Shown one piece after another: positions 7,358-15,058 of a DNA stretch of 64,000 bases. Every line of letters begins with the position of its first letter. Within the stretch, counting starts at the first letter, position 1. The translations under genes were made by a program, and so were the position numbers. Under the pieces are notes generated by a model. It was not told the origin of the DNA and ran no database searches. It saw only the letters and a list, made by a program, of their open reading frames with translations. The stretch is from Kitasatospora sp. NBC_00315 (GTDB lineage: Bacteria > Actinomycetota > Actinomycetes > Streptomycetales > Streptomycetaceae), in contig NZ_CP108025.1 in assembly GCF_041435095.1 (NCBI RefSeq), positions 6,820,001 to 6,884,000 on the forward strand, read 5' to 3'.

Positions 7358-7921
7358 GTGGCTTCCACGAACGATCTCAAGAACGGCATGGTCCTCAAGC
7401 TCGACGGTGGCAAGCTCTGGTCCGTCGTAGAGTTCCAGCACGTCAAGCCCGGCAAGGGCCCGGCCTTCGTGCGCACCAAGCTCAAGGAGGTCCTGAGCGG
7501 CAAGGTCGTCGACAAGACCTTCAACGCCGGCACCAAGGTCGAGACCGCGAACGTCGACAAGCGCGGCATGCAGTTCTCGTACAAGGACGGCTCGAACTTC
7601 GTGTTCATGGACACGGACACCTACGACCAGGTGACCATCGAGCCCGCCGTGGTCGGCGACGCCGCCAAGTACCTGCTCGAGGGCTTCGACGCGGTCGTGG
7701 CGATGTACGAGGGCGCACCCCTGTACATCGAGCTCCCGGCCTCGGTCGAGCTGCTCATCTCGCACACCGAGCCGGGCGTCCAGGGCGACCGCTCGACCGG
7801 TGGCTCCAAGCCGGCCACGCTGGAGACCGGCGCCGAGATCGCCGTCCCGCTCTTCCTCACCACCGGCGAGAAGATCAAGGTCGACACCCGCGACGGCAGC
7901 TACCTCGGGCGGGTCAAGTAA
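7358..7921 (+). CDS. efp: Translation elongation factor P
   Basis: EF-P enters the ribosomal E site and relieves stalling at consecutive prolines. The 187 residues are full length, with an N-terminal KOW-like domain and two OB domains. The tip loop KPGKGPAF carries Lys33, the position that contacts the peptidyl-transferase centre and is modified in many bacteria. Upstream is CAGGAGT, 10 nt from the GTG start. nusB starts 2 bp after the stop, so the two are probably cotranscribed. The gene pair is conserved in this position in actinobacteria. Confidence 0.97.
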   Translation: MASTNDLKNGMVLKLDGGKLWSVVEFQHVKPGKGPAFVRTKLKEVLSGKVVDKTFNAGTKVETANVDKRGMQFSYKDGSNFVFMDTDTYDQVTIEPAVVGDAAKYLLEGFDAVVAMYEGAPLYIELPASVELLISHTEPGVQGDRSTGGSKPATLETGAEIAVPLFLTTGEKIKVDTRDGSYLGRVK

Positions 7922-7923
7922 CA

Positions 7924-8364
7924 GTGTCGGCCGCACGCAGTAAGGCCCGTACGCGGGCCTTCCAGATCCTCTTCGAGGCCGACCACCGGGATGTGGACCC
8001 CCAGCGCGTCCTCGCCGACTGGGTTGCCCGCGCCCGGGAGCCCAAGCCGGACGAGGGTACGCCGCAGATCGGCGAGTACACCATGCAGCTGATCGAGGGG
8101 TACTGCCGGCACGCGCGTCGCATCGACGAGCTGATCTCCACCTACTCGGTGGGCTGGACCCTCGACCGGATGCCGATCGCGGACCGCAACGTCCTGCGGC
8201 TCGGCGCGTACGAGCTGATCTGGGAGGACGGCGTCCCGGACGCGGTCGTCCTGGACGAGTCCGTCGAGATCGCCAAGGAGTTCTCCACCGACGACTCCCC
8301 GGCGTTCGTGAACGGTCTGCTCGCGCGGTTCATGGAGCTCAAGCCCACGATCCGCCGCGACTGA
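7924..8364 (+). CDS. nusB: Transcription antitermination factor NusB
   Basis: A 146-residue all-helical RNA-binding factor that joins NusE (S10) on boxA RNA to promote rRNA transcription. Family features include ARSKARTRAFQILFEAD at the N-terminus, RMPIADRNVLRLGAYEL in the middle and DSPAFVNGLLARF near the end. GTG 7924 starts 3 nt after the efp stop with little room for a ribosome site, suggesting reinitiation. A strong hairpin follows the stop. Confidence 0.97.
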   Translation: MSAARSKARTRAFQILFEADHRDVDPQRVLADWVARAREPKPDEGTPQIGEYTMQLIEGYCRHARRIDELISTYSVGWTLDRMPIADRNVLRLGAYELIWEDGVPDAVVLDESVEIAKEFSTDDSPAFVNGLLARFMELKPTIRRD

Positions 8365-8377
8365 CGACGACGCCCCC

Positions 8378-8412
8378 GACGGCCGCCGGACCGACCTGGT
8401 CCGGCGGCCGTC
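8378..8412 (+). terminator. Terminator after efp-nusB
   Basis: Perfect 15-bp inverted repeat with a 5-nt loop, 13 bp after the nusB stop. GC-rich and without a U-tract. It should end the efp-nusB transcript. Confidence 0.8.
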
Positions 8413-8511
8413 GTGCGTGCGCCCGCGCGCCCCGGGGCCGGTGGAGTAGGGTTTTGCTACTGGTAGGTAACCAGGCAGTCGGTCCACCGAGCACCGGAGG
8501 GCGTTCCCCCC

Positions 8512-9354
8512 ATGACCACGGCGATTCGCAGCGAGTTCGACCAGGGCATCGCCCTGACTCCGCGCCCCGGCGGGCCGGGCCTGTACGACGGCGAGCTGGG
8601 CGCCGGGTGGCAGATCGGCGGCGGAATCAACGGCGGCCTGCTGCTCGCGATGGCCGGGCACGCGCTCTCACTGGAGCACGCCGAGCACCCCGACCCGGTG
8701 TCGATCAGCGGCTACTACCTCTCCGCCTCGCGTCCCGGCCCGGCCACCGTCAGCACCGAGGTGATCCGCAGCGGGCGCAGTCTGACCACCAGCACCGCCT
8801 CCCTGGTGCAGACCGGCGAGGACGGCCTGCCGGTGGAGCGACTGCGCGTGCTCGCCGGGTTCGGCGACCTGGCCGCCGCCGCCGGTGAGGTGCACACCAC
8901 CGCGCTGCCGCCGCAGATGCCGCCGCCCGAACGGTGCATCGGCATGGAGCACGCCCCCCGGCAACTGATCGAGCAGGCGGCCCTGTTGGAGCGGCTGGAC
9001 CTGCGGCTCGACCCGGCCACCGTCGGCTGGGCCCTCGGCGAACCCTCGAAGAAGGGACGCATCCAGGGCTGGTTCCGGCTCGCCGACGGCCGCGACCCGG
9101 ATCCGCTGCTGCTCCTGCTGGTCGCCGACGCGCTGCCGCCGGTCACCTTCGACCTCGGCATGCCCGGCTGGGCGCCGACCATCGAACTGACCGTCCACCT
9201 GCGGGCCAGGCCGGTCCCGGGCTGGCTGCGGGTCACCCACTCCACCCGGAACCTGGCCGACGGCCACTTCGAGGAGGACGCGGAGATCTGGGACGAGTCG
9301 GGCCGGCTGGTGGCGCAGTCCCGCCAGCTCGCCCGCGCCCCGCGCCCGGTCTGA
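8512..9354 (+). CDS. Thioesterase-family (double hotdog, TesB-like) protein
   Basis: A 280-residue acyl-CoA thioesterase-like protein. The N-terminal hotdog contains GWQIGGGINGGLLLAMAGHA, a typical hotdog helix, and a middle strand RSLTTSTASLVQ. The C-terminal half has GMPGWAPTIELTVHLRARP, GWLRVTHSTRNL and FEEDAEIWDESGRLVAQSRQ, the usual end of TesB/4HBT_3 proteins in actinobacteria. It would hydrolyse a CoA or ACP thioester in the cytosol; the substrate is unknown. ATG 8512 has a GGAGG box 11 nt upstream. The gene sits between nusB and bldD, which I expect to be adjacent in other streptomycetes. Confidence 0.8.
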   Translation: MTTAIRSEFDQGIALTPRPGGPGLYDGELGAGWQIGGGINGGLLLAMAGHALSLEHAEHPDPVSISGYYLSASRPGPATVSTEVIRSGRSLTTSTASLVQTGEDGLPVERLRVLAGFGDLAAAAGEVHTTALPPQMPPPERCIGMEHAPRQLIEQAALLERLDLRLDPATVGWALGEPSKKGRIQGWFRLADGRDPDPLLLLLVADALPPVTFDLGMPGWAPTIELTVHLRARPVPGWLRVTHSTRNLADGHFEEDAEIWDESGRLVAQSRQLARAPRPV

Positions 9355-9557
9355 CCGCCCGCCGCGACGGGCCGGCGGGGTGACCGGCCGCGACGACGGG
9401 CCGACGGTGTGACCGCCCGGCCCGGCGGGTGCCGACCTCACGCGCGGTTACACGCCTGTGACACGCCGTGCGTGTGCGACCGCCGGGGAGGGGGAGGAAG
9501 AGGAGCAGTGGCGGCCCCCCGCCGCTCCCGATCCCCCTCCGCCCCCAGGAGCCCGCG

Positions 9558-10526
9558 ATGCCCCGCAACGGCCGCCCCCGCCGCACCGCCCTCCCCTCCT
9601 GCCGGGCGACGGGACCGGCGGGCCTGGACCGGCGGGTGCGCGCGCAGGCCCGGCCGGGTGCACGGCCGAGCCCCGGCCAGGCCCCCGCCGGCGACCCGGC
9701 CCGGCCGGGCCGGGTCTGCATCACGGGGATCCTCACCAGCCGCGAGGACTTCGAGCGGGCCCGCCGGTGGAACCTCAGCGACGCGGGCGACTACGACAGC
9801 TACCTGCTCGACACCGCGCTCCTGCTCGCCGAGGCGCACCGTGGGTTCGACGTGGTCCGGGCCCGGATGTTCCACCCGGGCGACTTCGAGGAGTTCTGCC
9901 TCCTGCACCGGCTCGACCCCGCCGAGCCGGCCGCCCGGGACCGCTACCTGGTCAACCCGCCGCTGCGGGCCCAGCTGCTGCCCTACCAGGGTGAGGAGCT
10001 CACCGGTGACTTCATCCCGCGCCTGGTCCGGGCCCGGGACAACGGACTGACGCTCTGTCACATCGACCTGCTGCTCGACGGCGCGCTGCGGCCGGACGGT
10101 CCGCCCGCCGAGGACGGCGACGACCGCGCCGGGTCGGTGCGAGCGGTCCGTGACGCCCACCGGCGGGCCGGTGAGATCTTCCGCCGGATGCTGGTGACCG
10201 CCGGTCCCGGGGTGTTCGAGTTCCGCTGCGCGGTGGACGCGCCGGGCGGACGGCTGGAGGCCGCGGCCCGCATCCTGCACTGGGAGGACGGTGTGGTGCG
10301 GATCAACGACGAGGACCTCGACCTGGTCTGCGCGGTGCTCTGTGCGGGACTGGCCCGGGAGCTGCCCGGCAGCGCCCTGCTGACCGGCTCGCGGGGCCCG
10401 GCGGCGCAGGGCGGGGAGTGCGCGGAGGCCGCCTGGGCCTGGCGCAGCGGCGGCCGGGACTGGACCTCGGCGACCGGCGGGGCCCCGGCGGCGCGCCCGG
10501 GCTTCGGTCTCGGCACGATGTGCTGA
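9558..10526 (+). CDS. Hypothetical protein (Arg/Pro-rich N-terminus, no family recognised)
   Basis: A 322-residue protein. ATG 9558 follows AGGAG 9 nt upstream. Residues 1 to about 50 are basic and Pro-rich. From RVCITGILTSREDFERARRW onward there is a compact, acidic, apparently soluble domain with many Asp/Glu and Trp residues, ending in low-complexity Gly/Ala. No membrane segment or secretion signal is visible. I do not recognise the fold. GC-rich third positions over the whole length support a real gene. It is convergent with bldD, with a hairpin at 10560-10597 between them. Confidence 0.65.
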   Translation: MPRNGRPRRTALPSCRATGPAGLDRRVRAQARPGARPSPGQAPAGDPARPGRVCITGILTSREDFERARRWNLSDAGDYDSYLLDTALLLAEAHRGFDVVRARMFHPGDFEEFCLLHRLDPAEPAARDRYLVNPPLRAQLLPYQGEELTGDFIPRLVRARDNGLTLCHIDLLLDGALRPDGPPAEDGDDRAGSVRAVRDAHRRAGEIFRRMLVTAGPGVFEFRCAVDAPGGRLEAAARILHWEDGVVRINDEDLDLVCAVLCAGLARELPGSALLTGSRGPAAQGGECAEAAWAWRSGGRDWTSATGGAPAARPGFGLGTMC

Positions 10527-10559
10527 CCGTCGGCGCGGCAGGGGGCGCGGGCACGCGAA

Positions 10560-10597
10560 ACGGCGCGGCTCCCCGGAAGGCCGGAGCGCCGCGCCGT
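10560..10597. terminator. Hairpin between convergent hypothetical gene and bldD
   Basis: A 9-bp stem (ACGGCGCGG with its complement) extended by four more pairs after a 2-nt bulge. It lies between two convergent genes and could terminate both. Confidence 0.6.
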
Positions 10598-10621
10598 GAC
10601 GATTCTGCAGGCGGGGAGCGG

Positions 10622-11125
10622 TCAGCTCGCGTCCTCCTCGCGCACCGCCCGGCGCGCGTCGGGGTTCAGGACGCCCCAGGAGATGAGCTGCTCGGTGAGG
10701 ATCGACGGCGACTGGTCGTAGATCACGGCCAGGGTGCGCAGGTCGTCCTGGCGGATCGACAGCACCTTGCCGTTGTAGTCGCCGCGCTGGCTCTGGATGG
10801 TCGCCGCGTACCGCTGCAGCGGGCCGGCCTTCTCGGACGGCACCTGGGTCAGTCTCTCCAGGTCGAGCACCAGGCGCGGCGGCGGCTCGGCCGCACCGCC
10901 GGGCGTGCCGCCGGGCAGCAGTTCCTGGACCGGGACGCCGTAGAACTCCGCCAGCTCGGCCAGGCGCTGCACGGTGACGGCACGGTCGCCGCGCTCGTAC
11001 GAGCCGACGACGACGGCCTTCCAGCGCCCCTGGGACTTCTCCTCGACACCGTGCAGGGAGAGCCCCTGCTGGGTGCGGATCGCTCGGAGCTTGCCCCCGA
11101 GTTGCTTCGCGTAGTCGCTGGACAT
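10622..11125 (-). CDS. bldD: Developmental master regulator BldD
   Basis: A 167-residue DNA-binding repressor of sporulation genes that dimerises through tetrameric c-di-GMP. The N-terminal HTH_3 domain (about 8-70) is intact (GKLRAIRTQQGLSLHGVEEKS, then VVVGSYERGDRAVTVQRLAEL). The C-terminal domain carries the bipartite c-di-GMP signature: RGD at 114-116 and RQDD at 125-128, with the same spacing and numbering as known for S. coelicolor BldD. The ATG follows GGGGAG on the minus strand. A promoter with BldD-like half sites lies about 120 bp upstream, consistent with known autoregulation. Confidence 0.97.
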   Translation of the reverse strand: MSSDYAKQLGGKLRAIRTQQGLSLHGVEEKSQGRWKAVVVGSYERGDRAVTVQRLAELAEFYGVPVQELLPGGTPGGAAEPPPRLVLDLERLTQVPSEKAGPLQRYAATIQSQRGDYNGKVLSIRQDDLRTLAVIYDQSPSILTEQLISWGVLNPDARRAVREEDAS

Positions 11126-11241
11126 TGATCTCCCCGGACGATGTTGCTTCGCGTTGAGTGGTGAGCCACGACCGGCCGCCGGCTGTGCGGCCGGCAACTC
11201 CCGGCACGCCCTACCGGTGGGTTCGACGTGCGTCCCGTAAC

Positions 11242-11279
11242 TCACTGTGAGGTTACGTAGAGTGAGGTAGTTGCGTCAA
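11242..11279 (-). promoter_or_regulatory. bldD promoter with putative BldD half sites
   Basis: On the minus strand TTGACG (11279-11274) and TAACCT (11255-11250) are 18 bp apart. The segment overlapping the -10 and start site carries TCAC (11242-11245) facing GTGA (11247-11250), plus an AGTGA half site at 11261-11265. This matches the known loose BldD consensus of AGTGA and TCAC half sites. Autorepression is established for S. coelicolor; the exact site here is inferred. Confidence 0.5.
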
Positions 11280-11403
11280 GCCGAATGGGGCAGTCGTGCG
11301 AATGGCCCGCATCAGCGGCATGAACCACGCCGGTACGCATTGGTTGACCTGCGGTGTCACAAAGCGGAACGAACCACCTCCGGATGCGCCGCGACCACGC
11401 TGA

Positions 11404-11409
11404 TAGGAT
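11404..11409 (+). promoter_or_regulatory. Candidate -10 element of the pyr operon
   Basis: TAGGAT fits TANNNT and would give a start near 11415 and a leader of about 85 nt. No convincing -35 hexamer is seen 17-18 bp upstream, so this is tentative. Confidence 0.3.
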
Positions 11410-11454
11410 GGCCGAGGCCTTCGCCGCGACCGGGGGGCCCACCATCAGACATCC

Positions 11455-11487
11455 TTTAAGACCCGTCCCGTGAGGCGGGGAAGGAGG
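11455..11487 (+). promoter_or_regulatory. Putative PyrR-binding RNA element covering the pyrR ribosome site
   Basis: The leader just before pyrR contains CCCGTCCCG-TGAGG-CGGGG followed immediately by AAGGAGG (11481-11487), the Shine-Dalgarno of pyrR (ATG 11499). A short CCCG/CGGG stem with a purine loop resembles the PyrR-binding loops known from actinobacterial pyr leaders. UMP-bound PyrR would hold the hairpin and mask the ribosome site. Assigned by position and partial motif match. Confidence 0.55.
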
Positions 11488-11498
11488 TCGGCTTCGGC

Positions 11499-12131
11499 AT
11501 GACCACAGTAAGAGAATCGTCGTCCGCCCCGCGTCCGCCGCACCAGGTGCTCGACGGCACCGACATCGCCCGGGTCGTCACCCGGATCGCCCACGAGATC
11601 GTGGAGCGCGCGAAGGGTGCCGAGGACGTCGTCCTGCTCGGCATCCACACCCGCGGTGTCCACCTCGCCCGCCGGCTGCACGCCAGGCTCACCCAGATCA
11701 CCGGCCGGGACATCCCGCTCGGCACGCTGGACATCACGATGTACCGGGACGACCTGCGGCTCAAGCCCGCCCGCGCCCTGGAGCACACCGAGATCCCGCC
11801 CGGCGGCATCGACGGCCGGCTCGTCATCCTCGTGGACGACGTGCTCTTCTCCGGCCGCACCATCCGCGCCGCGCTCGACGCGCTCGGCGACATCGGGCGC
11901 CCGCGCGCCGTCCAGCTCGCCGTCCTGGTCGACCGGGGCCACCGGGAGCTGCCGATCCGCGCCGACTACGTGGGCAAGAACCTGCCCACCTCGCTGCGCG
12001 AGGCCGTCCAGGTGCAGCTCTCCGACAGCGACGGCCGCGACGCCGTCCTGGTCGGGGACCGCGACTACGCGGCCCGCTCCTCGCAGGCGCTCGCCGCCCA
12101 GCCGCCCGCCGACCCGCACCTCCCGGAGTAA
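11499..12131 (+). CDS. pyrR: Bifunctional pyr operon regulator / uracil phosphoribosyltransferase PyrR
   Basis: A 210-residue type I phosphoribosyltransferase-fold protein that binds pyr leader RNA when charged with UMP and has residual UPRTase activity. The PRPP loop is clear in VILVDDVLFSGRTIRAALDAL, and the family-typical LGIHTRGVHLARRL and LDITMYRDDL are present. About 15 extra residues precede the core, and a Pro-rich tail of about 20 follows. It heads the UMP operon, with the pyrB start 7 bp after its stop. Confidence 0.96.
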   Translation: MTTVRESSSAPRPPHQVLDGTDIARVVTRIAHEIVERAKGAEDVVLLGIHTRGVHLARRLHARLTQITGRDIPLGTLDITMYRDDLRLKPARALEHTEIPPGGIDGRLVILVDDVLFSGRTIRAALDALGDIGRPRAVQLAVLVDRGHRELPIRADYVGKNLPTSLREAVQVQLSDSDGRDAVLVGDRDYAARSSQALAAQPPADPHLPE

Positions 12132-12138
12132 TCGCGTG

Positions 12139-13137
12139 ATGCGCCACCTCGTCTCCGCCGCCGACCTCACCCGCGACGACGCGCTGCTGATCCTCGACAC
12201 CGCCGAGGAGCTGGCCCAGCTCTCCGGACGCGCCGTCAAGAAGCTGCCCACCCTGCGCGGGCGCACCGTCGTCAACCTCTTCTTCGAGGACTCCACCCGG
12301 ACCAAGACCTCCTTCGAGGTCGCCGAGAAGCGGCTCTCCGCCGACGTCATCAACTTCTCCGCCAAGGGCTCCTCGGTCTCCAAGGGCGAGAGCCTCAAGG
12401 ACACCGCGCTGACCCTCCAGGCGATGGGCGCCGACGCGGTGGTCATCCGCCACCACGCCTCCGGCGCGCCGGCCCGGCTCGCGCAGTCCGACTGGCTGCA
12501 CGGCAGCGTCATCAACGCCGGTGACGGCACCCACGAGCACCCGACCCAGGCCCTGCTCGACGCCTTCACCATGCGCCGCCACCTCAACGCCGGCACCGGC
12601 CGGGACCTCGCCGGCCGCCGGATCACCATCGTCGGCGACATCCTGCACAGCCGGGTCGCCCGCTCCAACGTGCACCTGCTGACCACCCTCGGCGCCCAGG
12701 TCACCTTCGTCGCCCCGCCGACGCTGGTGCCGATCGGCATCGAGAACTGGCCCTGCGAGGTGAGCTACGACCTGGAGAGCGTGCTGCCCGGTACCGACGC
12801 GCTGATGATGCTGCGGGTGCAGCGCGAGCGGATGAACGCCGCGTTCTTCCCGACCGAGCGCGAGTACTCCCGCCGCTACGGCCTGGACGGCGCCCGGCTG
12901 GCGAAGCTGCCCGAGCACGCCATCGTGATGCACCCCGGCCCGATGGTGCGCGGCATGGAGATCACCGCCGAGGTGGCCGACTCCCCGCGCTGCACCGTGG
13001 TCGAGCAGGTCGCCAACGGCGTCTCGGTCCGGATGGCCGTGCTCTACCTCCTCCTCGGCGGGGCCGTCTTCGGCGACGGCGCCACCGACCCCGCCCGTAC
13101 CGACGTCCGTACCGACTCCAGTGGGGCCGCCCTGTGA
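12139..13137 (+). CDS. pyrB: Aspartate carbamoyltransferase catalytic chain
   Basis: Catalyses carbamoyl phosphate + aspartate to carbamoyl-aspartate, the first committed step of UMP synthesis. The 332 residues contain the carbamoyl-phosphate loop FFEDSTRTKTSFE, the HPTQALLDAFT motif and HPGPM near the C-terminus. ATG 12139 (or the adjacent GTG 12136) follows a GGAG box. No pyrI is present, as usual in actinobacteria. The stop overlaps an alternative start of pyrC. Confidence 0.97.
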   Translation: MRHLVSAADLTRDDALLILDTAEELAQLSGRAVKKLPTLRGRTVVNLFFEDSTRTKTSFEVAEKRLSADVINFSAKGSSVSKGESLKDTALTLQAMGADAVVIRHHASGAPARLAQSDWLHGSVINAGDGTHEHPTQALLDAFTMRRHLNAGTGRDLAGRRITIVGDILHSRVARSNVHLLTTLGAQVTFVAPPTLVPIGIENWPCEVSYDLESVLPGTDALMMLRVQRERMNAAFFPTEREYSRRYGLDGARLAKLPEHAIVMHPGPMVRGMEITAEVADSPRCTVVEQVANGVSVRMAVLYLLLGGAVFGDGATDPARTDVRTDSSGAAL

Positions 13138-13160
13138 GCGAGCTCAGCGAGGGAACCATC

Positions 13161-14468
13161 ATGGTCAGCTACCTGATCCGCAACGCCCAGATCCTCGACG
13201 GCGCCGCACCGCAGGACATCCACATCGCCGACGGCGTCATCAAGGCGATCGGCGCCGGCCTGGAGGCGGCCGCCGACATCGACATCGACGCCCACGGCCT
13301 GGTCGTCCTGCCGGGCCTGGTCGACCTGCACACCCACCTGCGCGAGCCCGGGCGCGAGGACGCCGAGACGGTGCTCACCGGCACCCAGGCGGCGGCCCGG
13401 GGCGGCTTCACCGCCGTCCACGCGATGGCCAACACCTTCCCGGTCGCCGACACCGCCGGTGTCGTCGAGCAGGTCTGGCGGCTCGGCCAGGAGTCCGGCT
13501 ACTGCGACGTGCAGCCGGTCGGCGCCGTCACCGTCGGCCTGGAGGGCAAGCAGCTCGCCGAGCTCGGCGCGATGCACGACTCGGCGGCCGGCGTCCGGGT
13601 GTTCTCGGACGACGGCAAGTGCGTCGACGACGCGGTGATCATGCGCCGCGCGCTGGAGTACGTGAAGGCCTTCGACGGGGTCGTCGCCCAGCACGCCCAG
13701 GAGCCCCGGCTGACCGAGGGCGCCCAGATGAACGAGGGCCAGGTCTCCGGCGAGCTCGGGCTCGGCGGCTGGCCTGCCGTGGCGGAGGAGTCGATCATCG
13801 CCCGCGACGTGCTGCTCGCCGCGCACGTCGGCTCGCGCCTGCACGTCTGCCACGTCTCCACGGCCGGCTCGGTGGAGATCATCCGCTGGGCCAAGGCCAA
13901 GGGCTGGGACGTGACCGCCGAGGTCACCCCGCACCACCTGCTGCTCACCGACGAGCTGGTCCGCAGCTACGACCCGGTGTACAAGGTCAACCCGCCGCTG
14001 CGCACCGCGGCCGACGTGATGGCGCTGCGCAAGGCGCTCGCGGACGGCACGATCGACGCCGTCGCCACCGACCACGCGCCGCACCCGGCCGAGGACAAGG
14101 ACTGCGAGTGGGCGGTCGCCGCGATGGGCATGGTCGGCCTGGAGACCGCGCTGTCGGTCGTCCAGCAGACCATGGTCGAGACCGGCCTGCTCAAGTGGGA
14201 GGGCGTCGCCGACCGGATGTCCCACCGCCCCGCGCGGATCGGCCGCCTGAGCGGCCACGGGCGCCCCGTCTCGGTCGGTGAGCCGGCCAACCTGGTGCTC
14301 TTCGATCCCGCGTACCGTGGGACCGTGAACCCCGACAGCTTCGCCACCCGCAGCCGCAACAGCCCCTATCGTGGCCTTGACCTGCCGGGACGGGTGCACG
14401 CCACCTTCCTGCGCGGCGTCGCCACGGTGCTCGCGGGCGAGCTGGCCGAGCGGGGCGGGCTCGCGTGA
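13161..14468 (+). CDS. pyrC: Dihydroorotase
   Basis: A zinc amidohydrolase that cyclises carbamoyl-aspartate to dihydroorotate. About 435 residues from ATG 13161, which follows GAGGGA by 6 nt. An upstream GTG at 13134 overlaps the pyrB stop and would add 9 residues. Metal-binding VDLHTHLREPG near residue 50 and the later TDHAPHP motif identify class I dihydroorotase. The stop overlaps the next start (GTGA). Confidence 0.96.
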   Translation: MVSYLIRNAQILDGAAPQDIHIADGVIKAIGAGLEAAADIDIDAHGLVVLPGLVDLHTHLREPGREDAETVLTGTQAAARGGFTAVHAMANTFPVADTAGVVEQVWRLGQESGYCDVQPVGAVTVGLEGKQLAELGAMHDSAAGVRVFSDDGKCVDDAVIMRRALEYVKAFDGVVAQHAQEPRLTEGAQMNEGQVSGELGLGGWPAVAEESIIARDVLLAAHVGSRLHVCHVSTAGSVEIIRWAKAKGWDVTAEVTPHHLLLTDELVRSYDPVYKVNPPLRTAADVMALRKALADGTIDAVATDHAPHPAEDKDCEWAVAAMGMVGLETALSVVQQTMVETGLLKWEGVADRMSHRPARIGRLSGHGRPVSVGEPANLVLFDPAYRGTVNPDSFATRSRNSPYRGLDLPGRVHATFLRGVATVLAGELAERGGLA

Positions 14469-15058
14469 GCGCCCCGACCACCGCACGGCAGCACCTCGCA
14501 CACCTCGCCCAGGAAAAGGCCAAGGTCACCGACTGGCCCGGGTACATCGGCTGGGCCGTCGGCCTGCTGGTGCTCATCGCGCTGGTCTACTGGCTGATGC
14601 GCCAGGGCTGGAACTGGCGCCGGACCCTCCAGTCCGGCCTGCCCGCGCTGCCCGCCGTGCCGCCCGACGCCGGCCCGGTCATCCTGGAGACCGGCGGCCG
14701 GTACCACGGCACCACCACCGCCGGGAACTGGCTGGACCGGGTCGTCGCGCACGGCCTCGGCACCCGCAGCCGCGCCGACCTGACCCTCGGCGAGCGGGGC
14801 CTGCTGGTCGTGCGTCCGGGTGACGTCGACCTGTGGATCCCGGCCGAGCGGCTCACCGGCGCCCGGAAGGACTCCGGGATCGCCGGCAAGGTGGTCCCCG
14901 CCGGCCTGCTGGTCGTCACCTGGTCGCTCCAGGGCACCGAGCTGGACTCCGGCTTCCGGGCCGACCACCCCGACGAGCACGCCGCCTGGGTCGAGGCGGT
15001 CAACGAACTCGCCACACGTACGACGAAGACGAAGAAGACGGAAGAGGCCGCACCATGA
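14465..15058 (+). CDS. Membrane-anchored protein of the pyr operon
   Basis: A 197-residue protein between pyrC and carA, a position that holds a similar protein in other actinobacteria (recalled: Rv1382 in M. tuberculosis). One transmembrane helix lies at about 28-45 (IGWAVGLLVLIALVYWLM). A soluble beta-rich domain follows (ILETGGRYHGTTTAGNWLDR, LGERGLLVVRPGDVDLWIPA), resembling a PH-like fold. It is coupled at both ends: GTGA with pyrC and ATGA with carA. The role is unknown; it may tether the pathway to the membrane or regulate it, which is inference. Confidence 0.8.
   Translation: MSAPTTARQHLAHLAQEKAKVTDWPGYIGWAVGLLVLIALVYWLMRQGWNWRRTLQSGLPALPAVPPDAGPVILETGGRYHGTTTAGNWLDRVVAHGLGTRSRADLTLGERGLLVVRPGDVDLWIPAERLTGARKDSGIAGKVVPAGLLVVTWSLQGTELDSGFRADHPDEHAAWVEAVNELATRTTKTKKTEEAAP

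Noticed and set aside
13134..13160. GTG 13134 as the pyrC start, overlapping the pyrB stop
   Set aside because: ATG 13161 has a better-placed GAGGGA and begins where the dihydroorotase fold begins; kept as an alternative only.
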